Part shown: one piece after another, positions 17,048-25,678 of the stretch
Layout of the letters: each line of letters opens with the position of its first letter
Numbering within the stretch: the stretch's first letter is position 1
Source of the DNA: Algoriphagus resistens
Lineage (GTDB): Bacteria; Bacteroidota; Bacteroidia; Cytophagales; Cyclobacteriaceae
NCBI RefSeq assembly: GCF_001442615.1
Contig: NZ_LMXN01000023.1
Coordinates: 1 to 55,506, forward strand
Reading direction: 5' to 3'
DNA length: 55,506 nt
The notes under the pieces: model-generated
The model's input: the letters and a program-made list of their open reading frames with translations, nothing else
What the model was told of the DNA's origin: nothing
The model's database searches: none
Program-made: the position numbers and the translations under genes

Positions 17048-17935
17048 ATGACAATCAAAGATATTCAAGAAATTGCCGAAGAGCATGGGTTGCTTCTTTC
17101 GGGCGATATGAAATTTAATGAGATGGGCATCGACTTCAAGGTAGGTTTTGCCACTGATCAAGACGGAAAACAATGGTTGCTGCGAATTCCTAGACGTAAT
17201 GACTTAGGCGAACAGATCGAAAAAGAAAAATGCATTCTTCAGTTGGTTAAAAAACACCTTTCGGTACAGGTTCCTGATTGGCAAATCGCTTCTCCGAAAC
17301 TGGTCGCTTATCCATTATTGGAAGACAAGCCTGCTTTGACTTTTGATGCGATAACCTACGAAGTGACATGGAATATGAATCAGGAAAGTCCTAACTATGT
17401 ACCATCATTGGCAAAGGCCTTAGTGGAACTACACAGTATTGACGAAAAGGATGTTGTGGAAAATGGTTTGAAGATACTGAAACCGAATGAAGTGAGGCCT
17501 GAAATTGCAGATCGTTTGCAGCTGGTAAAATCGGAGCTTGGTATTTGTACTGAGTTGGAAACGCGTTACAGAAAGTGGTTGGATAATGATAAGCTTTGGC
17601 CTGACTTTACGCTTTTTATTCATGGTGACCTGTATGCAGGACATGTCTTCACATCTGAGGAAGGTGTTGTGAGTGGAATTATTGACTGGTCCACTGCACA
17701 TGTCAGTGATATTTCACATGACTTTTCTGGACATGTAAATGTTTTTGGTGAAGAGAGCCTTAAAGCACTCATCACCGAGTACGAAAAACAAGGTGGAAAA
17801 GTCTGGGACAATCTTTATGAACAGACGCTGGAACGTGCCGCTGCTGCGCCATTGGCCTACGGTTTCTTTGCAGTAGAAACGCAAGACGAAACCCATATCC
17901 GGGGAGCTAAATCACAATTGGGAGTGGAATCATAG
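17048..17935 (+). CDS. mph: Macrolide 2'-phosphotransferase, Mph(E)/Mph(G)-like
   Basis: 295 aa from ATG 17048, chosen because MTIKDIQEIAEEHGLLL lines up with the known N-terminus of Mph(E) (from memory MTIQDIQ...AEAHGLLL), 294 aa; a TTG at 17036 is less likely. The enzyme transfers phosphate from a nucleotide triphosphate to the 2'-OH of macrolides in the cytoplasm and inactivates them. Visible motifs: WLLRIPRR at 43-50, the catalytic HGDLYAGH at 192-199 with base D194, and the metal-binding IIDW at 211-214. The tail YEQTLERAAAAPLAYGFFA and GAKSQLGV is also nearly that of Mph(E). The usual partner msr(E) is absent and no mobile element adjoins it, so it looks chromosomal. Substrate range cannot be read from sequence. 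Confidence 0.92.
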   Translation: MTIKDIQEIAEEHGLLLSGDMKFNEMGIDFKVGFATDQDGKQWLLRIPRRNDLGEQIEKEKCILQLVKKHLSVQVPDWQIASPKLVAYPLLEDKPALTFDAITYEVTWNMNQESPNYVPSLAKALVELHSIDEKDVVENGLKILKPNEVRPEIADRLQLVKSELGICTELETRYRKWLDNDKLWPDFTLFIHGDLYAGHVFTSEEGVVSGIIDWSTAHVSDISHDFSGHVNVFGEESLKALITEYEKQGGKVWDNLYEQTLERAAAAPLAYGFFAVETQDETHIRGAKSQLGVES

Positions 17936-18205
17936 CAAAGTCAAAACTCTTTTTTTGTGCAATTCGACAGCAAAGGTCAGGCAATTGTCTTACTCCTCCA
18001 GAAGTTGGAATCACGCTGTGGGCCATGTACAAAGATCACTTTTAAATTTAACAGCGCTCAGAAAGACGTTGTTTGTTTTGACGCGCGGAAGGTAAAGATG
18101 TTAATGATTTGGTCAATAGGGCCAGTGGTTTTATACATTGATCCTCATCCTAGGCAAGAAGTTCATCTTAATAAAGTTTGCTAAGGCAGTTTGAAAACCA
18201 ACCAA

Positions 18206-18586
18206 TTATTCCTCTTCAAGCACCGACAAAATATTCCCTGCCGGATCTTTAAACCAGGCGATCAATGGCCCACCGCTTTCACGACAGATTCCCTTTTCAT
18301 CGGTTTGGATAGTGCCTGAGTACTGCTCAAACTTAATGCCTTTTGCAGTCAATCCATCCACTGTTTGATCAATGTCATTCACTGGGAAATTAAGAACAGT
18401 AAACGTAGCCGGTGTATGGTCAGGCTTGGGATAAATAATGACATTACCTCCACCACTAAAATGAAGTACTAGAAATCCCATTTCATCTTCTGATACATCC
18501 AAACCAAGAATGCCCTTATAGAAAGATTTGGCTTTTGCGAGGTCATCCACTGAAAAACCACTGAATGCGTTGGAATTTTGAAGCAT
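18206..18586 (-). CDS. VOC (glyoxalase/bleomycin-resistance fold) family protein
   Basis: 126 aa, one vicinal-oxygen-chelate module pair. It shows the first beta-alpha-beta (FSGFSVDDLAKAKSFYKGILGLDV), a middle strand (NVIIYPKPDHTPATFTVLNF) and the second half (VNDIDQTVDGLTAKGIKFEQY), ending AWFKDPAGNILSVLEE. These carry a metal-ligand-type Glu near the end. Such small proteins often act on or sequester small molecules, and the substrate here is unknown. It stands alone and converges with the macrolide phosphotransferase; no functional link between the two is shown. Confidence 0.88.
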   Translation of the reverse strand: MLQNSNAFSGFSVDDLAKAKSFYKGILGLDVSEDEMGFLVLHFSGGGNVIIYPKPDHTPATFTVLNFPVNDIDQTVDGLTAKGIKFEQYSGTIQTDEKGICRESGGPLIAWFKDPAGNILSVLEEE

Positions 18587-19020
18587 GGCAAAGAGAGTTT
18601 ATAAGTTCAATATCAGGTTCTTAAGCCATAATTTCGCCAGTTTTTATCAATCTTCCAATTTTTCAATGATCTAGCCGGGTTCATATTAAAAACTCTTCCG
18701 GAAAGATCATCAATCAAAACAATGATTTCAAGGAATCAGGGATGTTAAATCTTTTGGTCGCTATATCTATTTATTAAGAGACTACATGGTAATAAAACAA
18801 CAGATCCGCCAGAGATTAGTATGAAAAGCAAATAACTGATGAACTTGAGAAACGAAGAGGCAGATCGGCCCTGAAGGACAAGCAAGAATGGAATAAAAGG
18901 GTAAATCAGATCCTGCTTCTGGAGAAATAGCATAAAGCTCAACGGGAAAGCGATTCGTGGTACGAACGGTGGCGATGAATGTCACGAAGCTGCGTCCTAT
19001 ACATCCACAATGCTTTGAAA
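18587..19020. other. Intergenic region without a supported gene
   Basis: About 430 bp. Open frames at 18745-18985 on the minus strand overlap each other, start within unremarkable sequence and have no recognisable content. I see no RNA gene. The VOC promoter must lie near 18600. Confidence 0.5.
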
Positions 19021-19030
19021 CTTACATAAA

Positions 19031-19060
19031 AAAATCCCGACCTGATTTGGCCGGGATTTT
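19031..19060 (-). terminator. Terminator of the DUF4397 gene
   Basis: AAAATCCCG (19031-19039) and CGGGATTTT (19052-19060) form the stem, with A residues on the left that give a T tract on the minus strand. It lies 22 bp beyond the stop at 19082; the symmetric tracts would let it act in both directions. Confidence 0.85.
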
Positions 19061-19081
19061 CAATTGTGATAGTAAGCTAAC

Positions 19082-19807
19082 TTAGTAGTCTATATAGTTG
19101 GTCAATAATTGCAAATCAAGTTTTTTGGAATTTTCAGTGGAAAGGGCATAGCCCCTCACTATCAGTGAGTATACTCTACTTCCTCGAAGCTCCACATTTG
19201 TGGCAGTCGCCAGGGTATCTCCCGTACCTGACACTAATGTTAAATCTATTCTATCCGAATCCACACTTTTAAATTCCGATGCGCTCTTGAACTCTAAGTC
19301 ATCGAATAAAGGCACTTCGTCGTCATCGATCAGAAGAGACACTATTCCCGCATCAGGAGAAAGGTTGATCATTCTGATTTGGGCCTTACTAGCTGTAGGT
19401 TCTGACCAGTCATCATCTATCAAAATTGCATCCAGTTCTTCTCCGTCTTCTACCATAAATAGAGAGTACACTGAATCCACTTTCACTTCAAATTCTTTTT
19501 CAAGCAGGGAAGTCACAGAATTGCCTTCGGAAAACTTGAACAGTCTCTCACCAGGGTAGAAATTGCTATATGGCAGCGCTTCAGAATATTTCAACGGGGA
19601 ATTATTCACCTGATTTTGATCAGCAAAAACGATTATTCCAGGGCCATCCGGAGCTCCGTTATAAATAGAAATATAACCTGCATCTGGATACTCAATAGGG
19701 TCATTGTCGTCATCCAAGCAGCTCGTCAACCCCATTATTCCGGTTAGTAATACTACAGTAGAAAGTGATTTAAGATTTTTCTTTGCAAAAGATTTTACAC
19801 TCATCAT
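19082..19807 (-). CDS. DUF4397 domain lipoprotein
   Basis: 241 aa. Signal MMSVKSFAKKNLKSLSTVVLLTGIMGLTSC with the lipid Cys at residue 30. The mature protein begins with an Asp-rich spacer (LDDDNDPIEYPDAG), then two beta-sandwich-like modules: YISIYNGAPDGPGIIVFAD at about 44-62 and AQIRMINLSPDAGIVSLLIDDD near 142-163. Both have the xxNxxPDxxxVxxxxD pattern of DUF4397, and the second ends in RGSRVYSLIVRGY. The family is secreted or lipid-anchored, with no known enzymatic role. The second Met (19804) could equally be the start. Monocistronic with its own terminator. Confidence 0.87.
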   Translation of the reverse strand: MMSVKSFAKKNLKSLSTVVLLTGIMGLTSCLDDDNDPIEYPDAGYISIYNGAPDGPGIIVFADQNQVNNSPLKYSEALPYSNFYPGERLFKFSEGNSVTSLLEKEFEVKVDSVYSLFMVEDGEELDAILIDDDWSEPTASKAQIRMINLSPDAGIVSLLIDDDEVPLFDDLEFKSASEFKSVDSDRIDLTLVSGTGDTLATATNVELRGSRVYSLIVRGYALSTENSKKLDLQLLTNYIDY

Positions 19808-20015
19808 AGATAATCGTTGGTTAAGTTTTTTAATACCTTACCAAGACGAAAGACAAGTTTTATTCGCTACAGAAATATTTGAAATTTATTGCTTGGAAAA
19901 TGAAGATATGTTCTGAAATAGACTATGAAGAATATAAATGAGCTTTAGGATAAACCTGAAAAGGTGAAGTAAAAGCGGTCTGTGCATACACAGACCACTG
20001 CTGAGAAAATTAAAA

Positions 20016-20510
20016 TCAATACTGCTCCCAGAAGTTAGGAGGAGTAATGTCCAGGGCACGCAAGTATACGTAGCCCTGCCCGCGGTGATGAATTTCATTG
20101 TCTATGATATAAAACAATGTGCTGTAGCCTGTGCCTTCATATTGCCCGAAAGCCACTAAGTGTTGCTGAAATCTCTCCATAGGAATAGCTTTCCAATAGC
20201 GTTCGATCTTTTCAGTAGATTCATCCCAGCTGGTCAAAAGTGCAGCTTTTGTAGTCAGCTCTGCTTTTTCCTCATCAAAAGCCTCCCATTCCTCGGTAGC
20301 TAATCCCTGAGCTGTTGGTGCTGCCATTGCCAGCATTTCTTTGACCAGCTTTGCAAAAGGCCGCATACCTCCTATACTGAATTCAAAAAGTTCTTTCTCA
20401 GGAAAAGCTTCCAACACTTTTCGGGTAAGTTTGCGATGTCCTTGCCAGTGGGTCAAAAGCTGATCTTTGTTGATGATTTGAGCTGTTGTTGATGATGTTG
20501 TAGTTTCCAT
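20016..20510 (-). CDS. DinB family protein
   Basis: 164 aa from ATG 20510; a TTG ten codons upstream is less likely. It is a four-helix-bundle DinB/YfiT-type protein: LLTHWQGHRKLTRKVLEAFPE opens helix one, GGMRPFAKLVKEML follows, and FYIIDNEIHHRGQGYVYLRAL near the C-terminus gives the usual HHRGQ metal ligand pair. Members are metal-dependent, some acting as bacillithiol- or mycothiol-type transferases; the role here is unknown. It is divergently arranged with the YafY-type regulator across 137 bp, a pairing often seen for WYL regulators and their targets, so it is probably controlled by that gene. Confidence 0.9.
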   Translation of the reverse strand: METTTSSTTAQIINKDQLLTHWQGHRKLTRKVLEAFPEKELFEFSIGGMRPFAKLVKEMLAMAAPTAQGLATEEWEAFDEEKAELTTKAALLTSWDESTEKIERYWKAIPMERFQQHLVAFGQYEGTGYSTLFYIIDNEIHHRGQGYVYLRALDITPPNFWEQY

Positions 20511-20647
20511 TTTGCTTGTGTTTTGTTTAAGAATACCCAAATAAACAACCGCGTAGTGTCAGCCCTATGTCAGTAGGATTTTGGGATTTGAAAGTTTTTC
20601 TGATTTTTTTCAAGTTTCTTTACTTTCATACTATTGACCCTATTTCC

Positions 20648-21637
20648 ATGAACAGAATAGACCGGCTTACAGCCATTCTTACCCACCTTCAGTCCAAGCG
20701 TACCGTTCGTGCTGCGGAGCTTTCGGAGCGTTTCAGTGTAAGTTTGCGCACTATATACCGGGATGTGAGAGCATTGGAAGAATCTGGGGTGCCGATTATC
20801 GGTGAGGCGGGGCAGGGGTATTCCCTGGTGGAAGGGTATAGGCTTCCTCCAATCATGTTTACCAGGGAAGAGGCATTGGCATTTTTGGTAGCTGACAAGT
20901 TGGTGGAAAAACTTCTGGATGAGCAGAGCAGTAAATTTTTTAAAGAGGCGCTGATTAAAATCAAAGCGGTATTGAAATCAAGCGAGAAAGATTTGTTGGT
21001 AGAAGTGCAGGATACCATCAAGGTTTTGAAGTCAGGCCCTTCCCAGGCTGCAAATAAATCCAGTAAGGCTTTTCAAGTGGCCCTTCTCGCTATTTCTGAG
21101 AAAAGAATATTGGCTACAAGCTATATGACATTTGACCCAGAGCGAAAATCAGATCGTGAACTGGAGCCCATTGGTTTGTTTCATTCCTATGAGCAATGGT
21201 ATCTTTTGGCCTTTTGCCGTCTGAGAAATGATTATCGTACGTTCCGGCTAGATCGGTTCAGCAAAATGCAGGTGACGGAAAATTCTTATTCCACGGCAAA
21301 ACATCCTTCCCTTCAGACCTATCTGGACAAAATAGCCAGTGAACAAAAACTGCATCAGATTATTCTGGAGGTACCGGATGGTTCTTTGAAATACCTGGCC
21401 AACTCAAAGTACAATAATGGTTTTGTTTCAGAAGAAAAAATGGGAGGATTGACAGAGATGACTTTTATGAATTCCTCCATTGAGGGATTTGTGCGTTGGG
21501 TGATCGCACTGGGTGATTTGGTGGTGATCAAACAGCCCCAGATTCTAAAAAACCGCTTAGATGAGCTGCTTGGAGAAATTAAAGAGAGACAATATACAGC
21601 AGGCGACAGGTCGGAAAGTAGAGGGCATTGTCTTTAG
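20648..21637 (+). CDS. YafY family HTH/WYL-domain transcriptional regulator
   Basis: 329 aa from ATG 20648 (MNRIDRLTAILTHLQSKRTV), the normal family start; an ATG at 20567 would add 27 unusual hydrophobic residues. Residues 1-60 form the winged helix (AAELSERFSVSLRTIYRDVRALEESGVPI). The WYL domain lies at about 135-225 with EQWYLLAFCRLRNDYRTFRLDRF, and the C-terminal WCX part follows. WYL proteins bind nucleic acid or small ligands through that domain. It probably regulates the divergent dinB-like gene and itself. Confidence 0.92.
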   Translation: MNRIDRLTAILTHLQSKRTVRAAELSERFSVSLRTIYRDVRALEESGVPIIGEAGQGYSLVEGYRLPPIMFTREEALAFLVADKLVEKLLDEQSSKFFKEALIKIKAVLKSSEKDLLVEVQDTIKVLKSGPSQAANKSSKAFQVALLAISEKRILATSYMTFDPERKSDRELEPIGLFHSYEQWYLLAFCRLRNDYRTFRLDRFSKMQVTENSYSTAKHPSLQTYLDKIASEQKLHQIILEVPDGSLKYLANSKYNNGFVSEEKMGGLTEMTFMNSSIEGFVRWVIALGDLVVIKQPQILKNRLDELLGEIKERQYTAGDRSESRGHCL

Positions 21638-21689
21638 TGTATAGTTGATTCCCTCGCAATTGGCTAAGGATACAGTACTTCATCAAGGG

Positions 21690-22649
21690 CTATAAATTGA
21701 TTAGTACGTTTCCGGTTTTTTCACCGGAAAGTACATAGTCATAGGCCTCTGCGATTTCGTCCAGAGCATATTCACGATCGATTACGGGATTGAAAAGACC
21801 TTTTTCCAGCATGGATTTTATATAGGGAAGTGTTTCCGTCAGGCTATAAGGAATAGGAAAGATCACTTTTTTGCTGCCTAAGAAAGGAGTGAGCATTGCT
21901 AAGAATATATTTTGGCAATAAGGCCCCAACTCTGAAGAACTATAGATGCCATTTTTTTTCAATAGGTGCTTGCACTTGCTAAAGGTACTTTTTCCTACTG
22001 CATCAACTATGAAGTCATATTTCTCATCATCCTGAGTGAAATCCTCCCTGGTGTAATCATATATTCTGTCTGCTCCCAGTGATAGGATTAGGGGGATGTT
22101 TTGCGTGTTGCTGGTCGCGGTCACATATACATCGAATGTTTTGAGAAATTGTAACAAAGCGGAGCCTATTGCCCCGGTAGCGCCAATTATAAGTATTTTT
22201 TGTCCGGATTGTATTGCTGCCTTGCGAGTAAATGTATAGGCATAATGTGCACCTTCAAGACTTGCGGCGGCTTGCCTAAAACTGATGTTTTCCGGGATAG
22301 CCAAAATATTGCCTTTGGGTTTTAAAACAATGAATTCCGCCTGAGATTCTAAACCCATATCTGTAAATCCAAAAACCCGTTGATTGCTATGGAAGCCATT
22401 GATGTTTTTCCCTACTTCCACGACTTGGCCAGCGAAATCTGTCCCAATAATTATTTTTCTAGGCTTTATTAATCCAAGCATCAAATGCATAATAAAAGGT
22501 TTGCCTGTGAGATTGGCACAATCCGTTCGATTCACTGTGGTGGCAAAGACCCGGATTAAAAGTTCATCGTCATCGGGAACTGGTTGCTCAATGGTTTCAA
22601 CACTAATTACCTCAGGACTACCATAGGATCTTCGGATTGCTGCTTTCAT
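21690..22649 (-). CDS. Zinc-independent MDR oxidoreductase (quinone reductase-like alcohol dehydrogenase)
   Basis: 319 aa. The GroES-like N-terminal domain runs from MKAAIRRSYGSPEVISVE through GTDFAGQVVEVGKNINGF near residue 70. The Rossmann domain has ILIIGATGAIGSALLQFLKTF at about 150-170, with glycine motif GATGAIG, then VTATSNTQNIPLILSLGAD and FIVDAVGKSTF. The C-terminus AEAYDYVLSGEKTGNVLINL is typical of this family. The structural zinc Cys cluster is missing, as in QOR-type members. It would oxidise or reduce an enone, quinone or alcohol with NADPH; the substrate is unknown. Monocistronic. Confidence 0.92.
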   Translation of the reverse strand: MKAAIRRSYGSPEVISVETIEQPVPDDDELLIRVFATTVNRTDCANLTGKPFIMHLMLGLIKPRKIIIGTDFAGQVVEVGKNINGFHSNQRVFGFTDMGLESQAEFIVLKPKGNILAIPENISFRQAAASLEGAHYAYTFTRKAAIQSGQKILIIGATGAIGSALLQFLKTFDVYVTATSNTQNIPLILSLGADRIYDYTREDFTQDDEKYDFIVDAVGKSTFSKCKHLLKKNGIYSSSELGPYCQNIFLAMLTPFLGSKKVIFPIPYSLTETLPYIKSMLEKGLFNPVIDREYALDEIAEAYDYVLSGEKTGNVLINL

Positions 22650-23095
22650 TTCAAAATAGTTATCGATTAAATCTAAACTTCATGTAAGGATGTAGGAAAG
22701 TGTAAGATGGGAATTAATAGGTAGTTCTATGGTATCGCTTGTTCTTTAATCCCTTTATTCTGGAGAAGATGTGATAGGTAAGGTTGAAGCGGGGATAAAT
22801 TTACCCAATTCAGGGAGGTTTGGCGCAATTAATTCTTTTTGACCATATGTTATTCTAGCATGTTAATACATGATAGGTTCAGATTTAGATTTAATAAAAT
22901 GATGGAGTTCTTTTCAAAACATCGTAAATTTAGGTTTACCTACCTTTTTTGATGGATCCCGAATAGAAATCAATTGCCAGATGAGATGATATTAATTTTG
23001 AGATCCATAACTTTGAATTCAACTATCATAAAGAATAGCCATGGAATGGCATTTGAGACTTTTACTAAAATTATAACCATCAAAAACTGAAAACT
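22650..23095. other. Intergenic region, AT-rich
   Basis: 446 bp between divergent genes. I find no gene, RNA or long inverted repeat. It must contain the promoters of both the MDR gene and the lipoprotein at 23096; no confident -33/-7 pair can be placed. Confidence 0.5.
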
Positions 23096-23899
23096 ATGAA
23101 TGCAAAAATATTGGGTACCGCTGCAGTGGCATTATTGATAACAGTTAGCTGCCAATCGAAAAAAGCAGAAAATGAGGAATTAGTAATGGAGGAAACGGAA
23201 ATGACTGCAGCTGCAGAAATTTCCATTGAGAAATTCACCGATTCCCCGGACTATTTGACGTCTTCTTTAACTTTGAAAAAACCCACTAGCACCACAATTG
23301 CTAAAGCAGGAGAAGTTGAGTTTGCTTTCGAAGTAGGAAACTATGAGTTGGGAGCACAAACTGAGAAAAATGGAATGGCAGGTAATTTAGCCAATTCAGG
23401 CGATGGCCAACATATCCATTTTATCTTAGATAATATGCCTTATTCGGCTCACTACGAACCTGAATTTAAGAGAGAACTTCCTGAGGGTACACATTATTTA
23501 GTGGCATTTTTAAGCAGATCATACCATGAGTCAGTGAAGAATGATAAATCGTTCATTGCAAAAAAAATGGTTGTAGGTGAAGCAGGCGATGAAATGAATG
23601 TAGATTTGGATCAGCCAACCATGATCTATAGCCGCCCAAAAGGAGAGTATAGCGGAGCAGATACTGAAAATCTCCTACTTGACTTTTTCTTGCTAAATAC
23701 AACGCTGTCAGAGAGTGGAAATAAAGTGAGAGCTACGATTAATGGCCAGGAATTTATGATCACCGAATGGGCTCCTTATGTGATAAAGGGACTTCCTAAA
23801 GGCGAGGTTACCATCAAACTGGAATTGCTGGATGCCAACGGAAATCTCATCCCCGGAGACTTCAATGAGGTAACGAGAACAGTGACTTTGAAAGACTAG
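23096..23899 (+). CDS. Conserved Bacteroidota lipoprotein with His-rich motif, unknown function
   Basis: 267 aa. Signal MNAKILGTAAVALLITVSC, lipid Cys at residue 19, followed by an acidic linker to about residue 45. The core has a distinctive stretch DGQHIHFILDNMPYSAHYEP near residues 102-121 and GTHYLVAFLSRSYHESVKN near 131-149. The spaced His and acidic residues could bind metal, but this is only a guess. The C-terminus (GEVTIKLELLDANGNLIPG) looks like an Ig-type beta-sandwich strand pair. It is followed 30 bp later by a strong terminator, so it is monocistronic. Confidence 0.75.
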   Translation: MNAKILGTAAVALLITVSCQSKKAENEELVMEETEMTAAAEISIEKFTDSPDYLTSSLTLKKPTSTTIAKAGEVEFAFEVGNYELGAQTEKNGMAGNLANSGDGQHIHFILDNMPYSAHYEPEFKRELPEGTHYLVAFLSRSYHESVKNDKSFIAKKMVVGEAGDEMNVDLDQPTMIYSRPKGEYSGADTENLLLDFFLLNTTLSESGNKVRATINGQEFMITEWAPYVIKGLPKGEVTIKLELLDANGNLIPGDFNEVTRTVTLKD

Positions 23900-23928
23900 A
23901 AAAGAGCAAAAGGCCACCAAAAAGTATT

Positions 23929-23961
23929 ACTCCATGTGATTGATTCACATGGAGTTTTTTT
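23929..23961 (+). terminator. Strong rho-independent terminator
   Basis: ACTCCATGTGA (23929-23939), loop TTGAT, TCACATGGAGT (23945-23955), then seven T residues: a perfect 11-bp stem ending the lipoprotein transcript. Confidence 0.92.
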
Positions 23962-24167
23962 ATGAAAATTCCTATGGGGGCTCAGTTTTGACGGCCTCCC
24001 GAGCAGATTGTCACGGATTCCATATAAAAGAAGTTCATCTTTTATTCTGGTTGTGAAACCCGTAATTCATGGCTAGGTTTTACAAAATTTTAGAGATTCA
24101 GCTGTTGGATGAATTTGTGAAACTGGCTAATTTCTTTATTTTTAGTTGTCCTTCTGAAATCTCGTAA

Positions 24168-24248
24168 ATGAAAAATCTATACTTGCTTTTCCTGATCCAT
24201 GTATTTTTTTGCTGTGCCAAAGAAAAAGAGGCAATCCAGGAGATTTAG
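24168..24248 (+). pseudogene. Truncated lipoprotein leader, 26 codons
   Basis: ATG 24168 starts MKNLYLLFLIHVFFCCAKEK, a good lipoprotein signal with a Cys pair at residues 15-16, and stops at TAG 24246-24248 after 26 residues. The short length and the next DUF4221-like gene starting 70 bp later suggest it is the remnant of a sibling gene that lost its body. It could also be a real short lipopeptide. Confidence 0.5.
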
Positions 24249-24317
24249 TACGACTGAGCAAAAGTAGGAGGATGAATACGAATTTTACAAAGTTGATTTA
24301 TCACAATTCGGAGACTG

Positions 24318-25480
24318 ATGAAAAGAATACTTTTACCATTGTTATCTATTGGGTTATTCTTTTCCTGCGTTGAAAAGCGAGATGAAGAAATCTATCAGGG
24401 AAAGTTGGAAGAATTACTATTGGAGGATTTTAGCCTAGAAAAGGATTCGTTGACAACTGGATTTTTCAATTTAAAAGCAATAAATGATGCAGGGAAAGAG
24501 TACCTGGTTTATAATCGAAGCGCAAGAAAGGTTGAAGGATGGGGGGTCGTATTTCTGAATCCTCTGACCGGAAAAGAAGAACATGTGGTTGAAATACCAA
24601 TGGAGGGACCTAATTCTATGAAAGGTGGAATTATGGGGGTTTTAGTGCATGATCGAAATACTATTTTTCTAACAAGTAGTATTCCTCAGGCCAACAAATC
24701 TCTTACGTGGATTCTGACTTGGATATTCCATTGACACTAGATAACATGGTGCATGTAGAATTTAGAAATGGCTTAAGCTTTTTTGCATATCCTCATCTTC
24801 AATTTGGCCAGAATCCTTCTCATATCGTTAATGTCAGAGATAAGCCAGGCCCAGGTGAAAATAGAAATGAATTTCCTTTGGACTTTACAAATTGGCTGAC
24901 CTTAACCGATGTGACTACGGGTAAAATCCAATCAAGTGATTTCCTAATTCCAGAAGGCTATGAAGTATTTCAGCAGGATATGACAGCCACTTTCCTGTTT
25001 GGAGCTTATGAGCGCAATAGAGGTCATTACTTTTTAGGCTGGCCATATTCAAATGAAGTTTATGAGCTAAAAGACTTAAAGCTTATAAGGAAAGTGATAC
25101 CTAGATCAAATGTAAAATTTAATTTTTTGCCATCTGAGGTTGTTCCGTGGGGAGTACATACTGTTTGGCGTCTTCCAAGAGAGGCTTCTGCCCACCTGTT
25201 TTTAATGTATGATCATGAAAAGGGTTTATTCGTCCGCTGCTCAAAAATCAAAGAATCAGGTACGGGTGAGACTGAATTTGAACGCACCAGGCATTATGTG
25301 CTGAGCATCTATTCTGGCGATTGGGAACCGAGAGGGGAATACTTTTTTGATTTTGAGAATGAGATGGGGCTACAAGATTGGTTCCTGACTTCCGAAGGAC
25401 TGTTCATCAATAAACCAGTGCAAGAATCAGAAGATGCATATGAATTTTATTGGATTGATTTATCAAGATTCGCAGACTGA
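24318..25480 (+). pseudogene. DUF4221-like lipoprotein gene split by a frameshift
   Basis: The first part, 24318-24734, begins with a signal peptide (MKRILLPLLSIGLFFSC, lipid Cys at 17) and runs into non-homologous sequence after TSSIPQANKS. The second frame is needed from about 24695 onward: YVDSDLDIPLTLDNMVHVEF continues the protein to 25480. The shift lies within about 24690-24705 and equals one missing base. The joined protein would be about 387 aa, the usual DUF4221 length, with GHYFLGWPYSNEVYELKDLKLI near residue 250. Family members are lipid-anchored propeller-like proteins of unknown role, as are the three tandem genes at 2149-6140. It may be a true pseudogene, a phase-variable gene or a sequencing error; the site is not a long homopolymer. 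Confidence 0.75.
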
Positions 25481-25618
25481 GCTTTGAGAATGTATACTTA
25501 CCACGATAAAAACCTTCGAGACTCCTGCCTGCTCCTTTATGGCCTATATTAGCATCTCAAAGATTTATGTTTATTCAGTGGTTAAGCTCTTTTCATCATT
25601 TCGTGCTCTTCGTAGCTA

Positions 25619-25647
25619 ATAAAAAAACGGCTGAATCTCTCCAGCCG
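25619..25647 (-). terminator. Terminator of fabG
   Basis: CGGCTG (25628-25633) and CAGCCG (25642-25647) form the stem. The A run at 25621-25627 gives seven T residues on the minus strand. It lies 32 bp beyond the fabG stop. Confidence 0.8.
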
Positions 25648-25678
25648 CCAATAAATCGAAATCAAAATTCCTAAATCC

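Noticed and set aside
17957..18184. 75-codon open frame after the macrolide phosphotransferase
   Set aside because: GTG start, no recognisable motif, unusual composition; probably chance. No msr-type partner gene is present.
18745..18985. Two overlapping minus-strand frames of 65 and 67 codons
   Set aside because: They overlap in different phases and show no motif or sensible context.
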